From NCBI RefSeq assembly GCF_021277265.1, contig NZ_JAJSOH010000004.1:186001-250000 (forward strand): DNA of 64,000 nucleotides, read 5' to 3'. The notes beneath the pieces are model-generated. The model had not been told where the DNA came from. It saw only the letters and a list, made by a program, of their open reading frames with translations, and searched no databases. Positions 53,732 to 60,457 of the stretch are shown piece after piece. Position numbers and translations under genes: made by a program. Every line of letters starts with the position of its first letter. Position 1 is the stretch's first letter. Source of the stretch: Kineosporia rhizophila (GTDB lineage: Bacteria; Actinomycetota; Actinomycetes; Actinomycetales; Kineosporiaceae).

Positions 53732-53931
53732 GACGAAGGGCCAGGATCGAAGGCTTCACGCCTCTGACCTGGCCCTTTGCCGGTGGAGCGGGTGACCGGG
53801 ATCGAACCGGCATGACCAGCTTGGAAGCCCCCGGTTTTGCAGGGCCACCTGGGACTTTGCGCTGCGGGCAGGTGCCTTGAGCGGCCTGGAGTGCCCCCGA
53901 AAGGCCTACCCATCTGGCACGTATCTGGCAC
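53732..53931. repeat. Attachment-site-like repeat, copy 2 (putative att site of the integrated element)
   Basis: This is the better-preserved copy of the ~200-bp repeat. It has a tRNA-type terminator hairpin (acgaagggccagg...cctggcccttt), the tRNA-Gly 3' half (53784-53827), then an arm ending in a tandem catctggcacgtatctggcac. Directly repeated short motifs next to a tRNA 3' end are what tyrosine-integrase arm sites look like. Confidence 0.7.
53784..53827 (-). pseudogene. tRNA-Gly (UCC) 3' half, attachment core
   Basis: Read on the minus strand, the segment begins with the anticodon loop cttccaa and half-stem gctgg. It continues through a perfect T-arm (gccgg-ttcgatc-ccggt) and the acceptor half cacccgc with t and an encoded cca. 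The preceding bases (ggggg) do not pair, so the 5' half is missing. A complete tRNA-Gly should lie at the other end of the element, outside the window. Confidence 0.8.
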
Positions 53932-54141
53932 GACGAAGCGGAAGACCTCGAACGCTGCGGTACGACCGACCCCCGGCCGCGCCGCTCGGTAGGTGCCTCG
54001 GGGCAATTGTCATTAGAAGACGGGGGGATCGACGCTGAGAAAAAGTGGCAATTAGGGTCATAAGCCGTCTTATGAGTTCTTCTCCGAAGCGGCATTTGCT
54101 TGATTGCACGCCGCCCACTCCAGGGCGTGCGATCCTTTGGC

Positions 54142-55257
54142 ATGCCGTCCAGCGCACAAGAAGAACTGGTTAAACTCCTGGCCCAGAGAAGCCTAGGTGC
54201 ACCATATGTCTTTGAACCCAGTGAGTATCGGAAGGGAAAACAGGGGGTTCGAGAACCTGCGGATCTAGCGTGGCTTTGTCGAGATACTTTGATTCTTTTT
54301 GCAATGCAGGCCGGAAAGAGAAGGCAGGCGGCTCAAGCTAGTCATAACTTTCGGCAGATGCTGGGCTTTATGCGCCTCTGGAGCGCTGGCTATTGCCGCC
54401 TGCAAGGAGTAAATGAATTTACTCGTTTCGATATGTTGGAATGTGACTCACCTCCAGTTGTTCTCATTTCTGTGACAGAATGTGCTGACGCAAGATTGCA
54501 GGTCCACCCAGAGATTTCTCAGGGCCACGGTAATTCCGCGAGGCGCCGTATTATCCTTGGTGCATCAGTTCCGACTTCGGTCCTCCTAGAGTTAGTGAGA
54601 CGAGGTGGGAGTGCCCTAGACCTTGCGGATCTGTTGCTGCAGATCGCCCAAGAACCAGAAGGCGTCCCAGAGGACTACGGCGTAGAGCTGGTTGCAGAGG
54701 CACATATTGCCGCTATTCAGCGGGCCAGGTCAGCGCCCAACTTAGACTCAGGGAGGGATCGTGACCTCGACGCCGCAACAGTGACGGACTTTGCTGTCCG
54801 GCTGAGAGAGATGCCATACGGAGCTATTCATAATGCCAGCGCGCTCAACATGAACGGCAGTGTCGCGGTTCTCAATGATCTGGATTGGGAAGCGACGACC
54901 TACCTAATGTTGAGGGCCGCTGACATGATAAAGCTCGTCAGGGATGTACCAGTCGGGGAAATGGGGCCCAGTATGGCCGCGGCGCTAGTTGAGGCCGAAC
55001 CATACAGATTCCTAGTCGGGGCTACCGACATTAACAATATGGTGGCTTTCGGCCAAGAGATGACTGAGGCCATTAAGAATTTGACGGCGAGATACCCGGA
55101 CAACCCTCCAATATCAATCCAGTACCATATTGCCGGACGCCCTTCGATTGAGTTCATGAGTGGCATGCTGGTATTTCCGTCGCAGGTCGGGTCAAGTATT
55201 ATGTCGCGTACCTTTCATTCTTGCGGAGAATCAGCGGTACTAAGCAGGAGAGCCTAG
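54142..55257 (+). CDS. AT-rich cargo protein of unknown function
   Basis: The 371-residue soluble protein starts at ATG 54142. Codon use is clearly more AT-rich than in the host genes, with many A- and T-ending codons. The N-terminal region has an EPADLAWLCRDTLILFAMQAG pattern, faintly reminiscent of PD-(D/E)xK-like nuclease cores, but the key Lys motif is not evident. The rest (MPYGAIHNASALNMNG, QYHIAGRPSIEFMSG) is unrecognised. It lies just inside the element next to the att site, a usual place for cargo such as defence genes; that role is a guess. Confidence 0.6.
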   Translation: MPSSAQEELVKLLAQRSLGAPYVFEPSEYRKGKQGVREPADLAWLCRDTLILFAMQAGKRRQAAQASHNFRQMLGFMRLWSAGYCRLQGVNEFTRFDMLECDSPPVVLISVTECADARLQVHPEISQGHGNSARRRIILGASVPTSVLLELVRRGGSALDLADLLLQIAQEPEGVPEDYGVELVAEAHIAAIQRARSAPNLDSGRDRDLDAATVTDFAVRLREMPYGAIHNASALNMNGSVAVLNDLDWEATTYLMLRAADMIKLVRDVPVGEMGPSMAAALVEAEPYRFLVGATDINNMVAFGQEMTEAIKNLTARYPDNPPISIQYHIAGRPSIEFMSGMLVFPSQVGSSIMSRTFHSCGESAVLSRRA

Positions 55258-55337
55258 GATCAGGATATTGTTCGCAATGATTCCAGGCATGACGGTGAAA
55301 TTAGGTGCCATCTGTCAAGTGTCATTTGTTCACGAAC

Positions 55338-56093
55338 TTACTCGCGGCGTGGGATTCCTTCCTTTCTCCTAGCCTTGTAGCTAGGATTCTGGTAGGTCTC
55401 GCTATCTATGAAGTCCATGGGCATTGCAATATCAAAAGCCTCATCTGCGGGTTTCTTGCGAAAGTTCAAAGTAGCTCGAATGAAGTATTCGCGAATTCGA
55501 TCGAAGCACATGCACTCAGGTATCCACAGAACACATCTGGTTACTGCGCCAACGTCGTTGCAGAAGGTCGTTAGTGGCTGTGCCTCGAGGGCCGCATTGG
55601 TGGATGGGTTCATAAGTTCAAAGTCAATTTCCTGCGACCATCCCGGTTCAAGGGTCCAAGATTTCTGAACCTGGACATAAAAAATCTGCTCTGTATCTTG
55701 AGCGGTAAAAAAATTGTCTATACCTAGGTTGAGTTTCGCGAGCGCGTCGTTCTGCTCCATACCCCAGGCCACAGATATTTTGCTTAACTCTCCTGTGCCT
55801 GGATATGAGTTGGTTAGCTCAGGTCTTGCGTCAGGTTCCTTCTGGAAGGTGGGATAAATCCCGCCCAGAAAGCTGCCTACGGTCACGACGGCCGCGAGAC
55901 CTGCCAGTGCCCATCGCGGTAACGTCCAATGTTTAGCTACCAACGCTACGGAAAACCACGTTAGTATAAGAATAGTTGCAAATGCGATGTACCTGGCCCA
56001 AGTCTTAGACGGGTCATAAAGGACGAGCCAGGTAAATATGCCTAGTGCGCTCAGGGTTGAAAAGGCTACGACCGCCACTAAACGGTTCTTCAC
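55338..56093 (-). CDS. AT-rich three-helix membrane protein of unknown function
   Basis: The 251-residue protein has three N-terminal hydrophobic helices (LVAVVAFSTLSALGIFTWLV, YIAFATILILTWFSVALVA, WALAGLAAVVTVGSFLGG) and a ~160-residue soluble C-terminal domain with four cysteines (FCNDVGAVTRC, PECMCFDRI). Base composition matches the neighbouring cargo gene, not the host. The two genes converge across an 80-bp gap. No family is recognised. Confidence 0.6.
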   Translation of the reverse strand: MKNRLVAVVAFSTLSALGIFTWLVLYDPSKTWARYIAFATILILTWFSVALVAKHWTLPRWALAGLAAVVTVGSFLGGIYPTFQKEPDARPELTNSYPGTGELSKISVAWGMEQNDALAKLNLGIDNFFTAQDTEQIFYVQVQKSWTLEPGWSQEIDFELMNPSTNAALEAQPLTTFCNDVGAVTRCVLWIPECMCFDRIREYFIRATLNFRKKPADEAFDIAMPMDFIDSETYQNPSYKARRKEGIPRRE

Positions 56094-56160
56094 GTAAGCA
56101 TTTAATCTTAGAATGTTCTTCTAAGGCGGGCCTAGCGATCTCGATAGAAGTTGGATCGCT

Positions 56161-56445
56161 TTATGCGAGACCGAGTCGCTGCATATCGCCCTTTTTTGCG
56201 TCGGCAAGGAGGCGAGTCAAGGGCACGCCAAGCGCTGCGCACACCTCCGGAAGCTCGTCGGCATAGAGGCGTCGCGTGCCGGTCTCTAGGGATGCCACTC
56301 GGCTCTGCGACCACCCAAGAGCGTTCGCCAGTTCGGTCTGACTCATCCCACGCCGAGACCGCTCGGCGCGCACCGCGCGCTTGAGGGCCAGGGCGAGGGA
56401 ATCGGACACCTGGCGAACGTAGGCAGGGCGGCCGGGTATAAGCAC
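56161..56445 (-). CDS. XRE-family helix-turn-helix regulator
   Basis: The 94-residue protein has a single HTH_3 domain (RRGMSQTELANALGWSQSRV, about 33-52) and the following helices ASLETGTRRLYADELPEVCA. The first in-frame start is GTG 56445; a start closer to VRQVSDSLAL is possible. A near-perfect inverted repeat sits 10 bp upstream, which fits autorepression. It probably controls the divergent or neighbouring functions of the element. Confidence 0.8.
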   Translation of the reverse strand: MLIPGRPAYVRQVSDSLALALKRAVRAERSRRGMSQTELANALGWSQSRVASLETGTRRLYADELPEVCAALGVPLTRLLADAKKGDMQRLGLA

Positions 56446-56454
56446 GCCCGGCCT

Positions 56455-56485
56455 GGTACTTCACCCGGACAGCGGGTAAAGTACC
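56455..56485. promoter_or_regulatory. Operator-like inverted repeat upstream of XRE gene
   Basis: Arms ggtacttcacccg (56455-56467) and cgggtaaagtacc (56473-56485) match at 12 of 13 positions around a 5-base centre, immediately before the XRE start. Confidence 0.7.
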
Positions 56486-56624
56486 CGGATCGCGACTACT
56501 CGTAGTTGTGATCTTCAAGCGGTGGGTGTGCGTCCATGAGTACGGGGTCTGGGCGCGCACCTGCCAGCCACGCCCGGTGGTGCTTCCTGGGGCGCACAGG
56601 GAGTGAAGGACGCTACCGGGGCCG

Positions 56625-56669
56625 CCTGTCCCCCTCGCGAATCCCTCCGCCGAGGGGGACAGGTGTTTT
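56625..56669 (+). terminator. Terminator hairpin for a plus-strand transcript
   Basis: A perfect 13-bp stem (cctgtccccctcg with 56651-56663) and 13-base loop are followed by tgtttt on the plus strand. No convincing plus-strand gene lies in the 180 bp upstream (56490-56620), so a short RNA starting at the XRE operator region may end here. The minus-strand neighbour ends at 56675 and could also use the stem. Confidence 0.5.
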
Positions 56670-56674
56670 GGCGG

Positions 56675-57538
56675 CTACTCGGACCGGCCGGCCGAATCGC
56701 GCCGAAGGATCTCGGTCGCCTCGCTCGGGCTCAGGTCCCAGTTATTGCGGGTGCTGCTCCACTGGTCGAGGACGTCGGCCAGGGCGCCTACAGCCTGGCC
56801 AGGGTACCCGGCGGCGTCGAGCTCGGCGGCTGCGACGGTGAGGTCTGGTGACCAGCGCCAGGCAATGGCGGCCAGTTCGGCGACGTAGTCGGGTTCGCTG
56901 AGGTAGCTGCCGCTGCGCTGCGCAGCCAGCTCGAGCATTTCGTCTCGGACGCCGTGCTCGTCGGCCAGGGCGTGGGCCAGGACGGTTAGGACGCGGGCAC
57001 CCTTTTGGTAGGTGGAGTAGGCCGACTTGAGAGCGGATGCTTTGCCGACCTCTGTGCCTAGGCGGCGGACGATGACGTCGGTTCCGGAGAATATGGCGGC
57101 CAGCATGAGGGTGGCATGGCTCGGTCCGGCGACGTAGAGCGCTGGTTTCTTGCCGGTGCCGGGTACGGAGCCGATGATCGCTCCGTCGATGACTGCGGCG
57201 CCCGGGAGTGCCTTGGTGATCTGGTCGAGCTGCTGACGGGTCACCGGGTTGGCTTCGACGTAATCCTTCCCGCTGACGTCGTACTGGCCCACTTCGGCGG
57301 CGATGGCTTCGGCGAACATCGGTGGGCAGATGCTCAGGATGACGTCGGATCGCTCGACCAGCTCGGCCACGGTGGGCACTGCGGTGAATCGGCCGGCCTC
57401 GGCCCGGGCCGCGGTGGCTTCGCTGCGGCCAGTGGGGCACCACAGCACGTCAACGTTCTTGCGGGCTTCGGCGGCGATCCCAGCTCCCATTCGTCCGGGG
57501 TGAAGGATGCCGACGGTGAGCTGTTGATCGTGCGTCAC
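56675..57538 (-). CDS. NAD(P)-binding 6-phosphogluconate-dehydrogenase-like protein
   Basis: The 287-residue protein is built like beta-hydroxyacid dehydrogenases/imine reductases. It has an N-terminal Rossmann motif (VGILHPGRMGAGIA), a cofactor-site block (VILSICPP) and a C-terminal all-helical domain (KASALKSAYSTYQKGARVLT). The Lys in SALKSAYS is at the catalytic position of the family. No substrate can be named. It follows the GntR-kinase gene on the same strand (25-bp gap), so the two probably form an operon; a metabolic gene here is unusual for an AICE backbone. Confidence 0.75.
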   Translation of the reverse strand: MTHDQQLTVGILHPGRMGAGIAAEARKNVDVLWCPTGRSEATAARAEAGRFTAVPTVAELVERSDVILSICPPMFAEAIAAEVGQYDVSGKDYVEANPVTRQQLDQITKALPGAAVIDGAIIGSVPGTGKKPALYVAGPSHATLMLAAIFSGTDVIVRRLGTEVGKASALKSAYSTYQKGARVLTVLAHALADEHGVRDEMLELAAQRSGSYLSEPDYVAELAAIAWRWSPDLTVAAAELDAAGYPGQAVGALADVLDQWSSTRNNWDLSPSEATEILRRDSAGRSE

Positions 57539-57563
57539 AAAGTCTCCTGGTCGAGGTGCCGGG

Positions 57564-58415
57564 TTACGCGGATGCTTTGAGCACCTTGTCTACCAATGCC
57601 GACGCCTGGACCTGTAGCGGGGAGCTGGACGCGGAGTTGTCGATCAGCTCGAACGGGCCGTTCGGCCGCATGTCCAGGTCGATGCTGTCCAGGTAGGCGG
57701 GCCAGTCGGCCAGCTTGGTTGCGTCCCGGGCCGCGCCGCGCTGACGCATGTATCGGTGCATGGTGTCGGGTTCGCAGTAGACCCAGACCAGCGTGGCCTT
57801 GCCACCGCGCGCGGTGATGGACGCGGTGGTGCGGTCTACCCACGCCTTGTCCCGCAGCTCCCGCAGGAACGGCGCGGCCACGATCGCGCTGTTGCCGCAC
57901 TCGACGTTCTCGAGGTAGGCCGCCTCGGTCGCTTCGTACTCCCGGGGACGGATCCGCTCTAGGTAGACGTCGGACTCCCGATCGTTGGGTGAGCGGTCCA
58001 GGATCTCTAGGGCCGCCTCGACCACGGGGCGGGTGAGCGTGTCCTTGTCGAGCATCGGCCACCCGGTGAGGCGGGCCAGGACGCGGGCCAGCTCGGACTT
58101 GCCCGAGCCGGGGAAGCCGCCGACCAGGAGCACCTGCGGTGTCTCGGGCCGCCACGGGGTCGGGGTGGTCTCGCCGGGGAAGTGGATCAGGCGCCGGGAT
58201 CGGGAGTGGTTGACGACCAGGCCATCAGCGGCCAGGAGCTTCATGGCTTCGTTGATCGTGAAGACGCTGACCTTCCACTCTTCGGCCAGCTGGCGGGACG
58301 ACGGCAGGGTCTCGCCGTCGCGGAGTCGGCCGGCCTGAATCTGGTTGCGGATGCTGCGGGCAATCTGCACATGCAACGCCTCACCTCGGGTCAGGGGTTG
58401 CCCGTCCGTGGTCAT
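57564..58415 (-). CDS. GntR winged-helix fused to a P-loop kinase domain
   Basis: The 283-residue protein has residues 1-75 as a GntR winged helix (LPSSRQLAEEWKVSVFTINE) and residues 90-283 as a P-loop NTPase of the zeta-toxin/gluconokinase kind. Walker A is GGFPGSGKSELARVL, followed by DKDTLTRP and a lid region (RQRGAARDATKL). It lacks the usual GntR ligand domain, so the kinase may be the sensor. It starts at ATG 58415, faces a divergent AICE operon, and repeated cattcag/taaca motifs fill the gap between them. Confidence 0.82.
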   Translation of the reverse strand: MTTDGQPLTRGEALHVQIARSIRNQIQAGRLRDGETLPSSRQLAEEWKVSVFTINEAMKLLAADGLVVNHSRSRRLIHFPGETTPTPWRPETPQVLLVGGFPGSGKSELARVLARLTGWPMLDKDTLTRPVVEAALEILDRSPNDRESDVYLERIRPREYEATEAAYLENVECGNSAIVAAPFLRELRDKAWVDRTTASITARGGKATLVWVYCEPDTMHRYMRQRGAARDATKLADWPAYLDSIDLDMRPNGPFELIDNSASSSPLQVQASALVDKVLKASA

Positions 58416-58449
58416 GCTTCGCGCCTCCTGATAGGTGCCTTCGATCGTT

Positions 58450-58558
58450 AAGCCATTCAGATGCTAACAGTCTGATTGGTTGCATCGTCGCAGGTAGAAC
58501 GCTTTCTTCCAGTGCAGTTGTTCCTAACAGTTGACCAGCGAGCCATTCAGTTGTTAGC
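58450..58558. promoter_or_regulatory. Repeat-rich divergent promoter region (GntR operator candidate)
   Basis: Direct repeats agccattcag at 58450-58459 and 58541-58550 are each followed by tgctaac or ttgttag. An extra ctaacagttga (58524-58534) forms an imperfect inverted repeat with tcagttgttag (58547-58557). These lie between the GntR-kinase gene and the AICE operon. Confidence 0.55.
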
Positions 58559-58600
58559 TTCCTCGTACTGCTTCACCGGACATCACGAGGGGACAACGAG

Positions 58601-58834
58601 ATGCGAGCGGTAGGGGATGGCCCGAGCCGGGCCGAGCTTCGCGCGATTGAGGCCGAATGGCCGCTGATCGAGGCGGAAATGGATGTGCTGGACGCGGAAA
58701 TCGTCCTGTTGCGCAACGAACCGAACGCCGATGAGCTGGCCGTGCGCCGACTGCGCCGCGCTGAGGCTGAAGTGACGCGACGGATGCGTGAGTTCTTCGC
58801 TCTGGACGCCGGGACGCTGGACGATGCGGCGTGA
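58601..58834 (+). CDS. Small AICE-type coiled-coil protein (DUF6284-like)
   Basis: The 77-residue helical protein (SRAELRAIEAEWPLIEAEMD, VRRLRRAEAEVTRRMREFF) starts at ATG 58601 and resembles the small DUF6284 proteins found beside conjugation genes in Streptomyces elements. It overlaps the next gene by a GTGA. The function is unknown. Confidence 0.65.
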   Translation: MRAVGDGPSRAELRAIEAEWPLIEAEMDVLDAEIVLLRNEPNADELAVRRLRRAEAEVTRRMREFFALDAGTLDDAA

Positions 58835-59127
58835 GTGCGATCGAGGCTGAGCGCCTGGCTTCGGTCCGGGCCGCGATCGTGAAGCGGGACCCGCAGGGGC
58901 GGATCGTGCGGCGGGTGGCCATCGGCTACCTGGTCGCCCTGGTAGCCGCGCCGCCGATCACCGCGGCCGGTCTGGCCCTGGTTGGGCACTTCGACCAGGC
59001 CGCGCCGAGCACGCCGGTTCACCGGGTGGTCCAGTCCCGATGCGTCAACGGGTCGATCCATCAGGGCATCGACACCGGCCGCGCCGATGGGCTGCTGCTG
59101 GCCCGCACCACGGCGGTGAGCTGCTGA
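58831..59127 (+). CDS. Small single-helix membrane protein of the element
   Basis: The 98-residue protein starts at GTG 58831 in a GTGA overlap. A basic N-terminus precedes one hydrophobic helix (VAIGYLVALVAAPPITAAGL); the C-terminal part has two cysteines. It is compatible with a spread (Spd)-type protein, but the family is not recognised. Confidence 0.6.
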   Translation: MSAIEAERLASVRAAIVKRDPQGRIVRRVAIGYLVALVAAPPITAAGLALVGHFDQAAPSTPVHRVVQSRCVNGSIHQGIDTGRADGLLLARTTAVSC

Positions 59128-59510
59128 TGGGCGCACGCAAGCACCTGCGCCCGGACGAGTACGCCGACCAGGCCGCCGAGGCGATCCGCAGCCTCAACCA
59201 CGCCACGATCGGCGCCGGTGCCTACGTCTACCCGTCCGACGTTGACGCAGTCATAGCGCACTTGTTGGCCACGGTTTATGGCATGTGTCAGTCCCTTTCG
59301 CAGATTCAGCGATGGATCTTCGCGGAGGCGGATGCCGGGCGGGTCGGGCACGACCAGGACGCCGACGTCGAGACCGAGCTGGAGGCCCTATCCGGCGCGC
59401 TGATGATCGCGGCTGGCCGGATCGAACAGACGGTGCAACAGCTCGACGCCGCGCGCCGGGTGAGCGCCCACCTGACACAGACCACGAGCAACGACGGGAC
59501 GGGGAACTGA
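59127..59510 (+). CDS. Small helical protein of the element
   Basis: The 127-residue protein starts at ATG 59127, overlapping the previous stop by one base (TGATG). It appears all-helical (EYADQAAEAIRSLNHATIGA, LSGALMIAAGRIEQTVQQLD) and soluble. Its place between spread-like and DUF2637-like genes fits an AICE transfer operon. The function is unknown. Confidence 0.65.
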   Translation: MGARKHLRPDEYADQAAEAIRSLNHATIGAGAYVYPSDVDAVIAHLLATVYGMCQSLSQIQRWIFAEADAGRVGHDQDADVETELEALSGALMIAAGRIEQTVQQLDAARRVSAHLTQTTSNDGTGN

Positions 59511-59512
59511 GC

Positions 59513-60358
59513 ATGGACGCCAACACCACTGTCACGAAGACCGAGGCACCGCGCCGCGCGTGGCCGGTCCTGCTGCTGGCCCTGCCCGCCTTCGTCGCGA
59601 TCTGGTCCGGGTGGGTCGAGCTGGGCAGGCTGACCGGGTTCGGTCCGGTCTCGCCGCTGCCGGGGATCTGGGACGAGTTGACCATCGATACCGCGATCAC
59701 GCTGCCGATCGGGGTCGAGACCTACGCCGCCTATGCCATGTACGTGTGGCTGGCGCTGGACGTGTCCGAGCGAGCCCAGCGCTTCGCCCGCGTCTCCGCG
59801 ATCGGCTCCCTGGTCCTCGGTGCCGGTGGCCAGGTCGCCTACCACCTGATGGCAGCGGCCGGAGTCATCAAGGCCCCATGGCAGATCACTGCCCTGGTCG
59901 CCTGCCTGCCGGTGATCGTGCTCGGGATGGGCGCTGCCCTGGCTCACCTGGTCCACGAGACCCCAGCGGCTGAGCCGACTGCGGAACCGGTCGAGCACGA
60001 CCAGGACGACGCGGAGGCCTGGACCGAGCGGGCCGTGATCGTGAACGCTCTGCGCGACCAGCACACCGACCAGCCCGCACCGGCAGACACCGAGCCGATC
60101 GCGCCCGCTGAGACAGCCACGCCGATTCGGTCGGCAGAGGCTGACCAGGCACGACGCCCCACGAAGGGCACCCGACGCGCCGGTGCCTCGGGCAACGCGG
60201 ACAAGGCACGAAAGCTCCGCGAAAGGTACCCGGACTGGACCGTGGCCCGGATCGCTGAGCGGGTCGGGGTGACCGAGCGGACCGCGCGCCGGTACCTCAA
60301 CACCGCACCGGCCGACCAGACCGACCAGGCGCCGGAGTCCGCCGACCTGGCCGCCTGA
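59513..60358 (+). CDS. DUF2637-like membrane protein with C-terminal HTH
   Basis: The 281-residue protein starts at ATG 59513, 2 bp after the previous stop. Four hydrophobic helices (about 17-35, 60-85, 100-125, 135-155) with the block ITLPIGVETYAAYAMYVWLA are typical of the membrane proteins next to traB in actinobacterial elements. An acidic linker follows, then a helix-turn-helix (WTVARIAERVGVTERTARRY). A membrane protein with a cytoplasmic HTH tail suggests DNA tethering during transfer (inference). Confidence 0.8.
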   Translation: MDANTTVTKTEAPRRAWPVLLLALPAFVAIWSGWVELGRLTGFGPVSPLPGIWDELTIDTAITLPIGVETYAAYAMYVWLALDVSERAQRFARVSAIGSLVLGAGGQVAYHLMAAAGVIKAPWQITALVACLPVIVLGMGAALAHLVHETPAAEPTAEPVEHDQDDAEAWTERAVIVNALRDQHTDQPAPADTEPIAPAETATPIRSAEADQARRPTKGTRRAGASGNADKARKLRERYPDWTVARIAERVGVTERTARRYLNTAPADQTDQAPESADLAA

Positions 60359-60377
60359 ACCTCAACCGCTACGTAGT

Positions 60378-60411
60378 GCGGCCCGCCCTGCCCCTGTACC
60401 GGGCGGGCCGC
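60378..60411 (+). terminator. Hairpin between DUF2637-like gene and traB
   Basis: A perfect 11-bp stem (gcggcccgccc with 60401-60411) and 12-base loop lie in the 99-bp gap. No T-run follows, so partial termination or mRNA processing is more likely than a full stop. Confidence 0.45.
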
Positions 60412-60457
60412 TGATCCCGGGAACTGCACCGCTGCACCCCTGGAAGGGGAACTACGG

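Noticed and set aside
53784..53827. A complete tRNA-Gly gene.
   Set aside because: Only the anticodon loop, 3' stem, T-arm and acceptor 3' strand are present; the preceding bases do not pair and no D-arm or 5' acceptor strand is found.
56603..56851. A plus-strand 82-codon gene overlapping the 3' end of the dehydrogenase.
   Set aside because: It is antisense to the well-supported dehydrogenase C-terminus, crosses a terminator hairpin and has no family resemblance.
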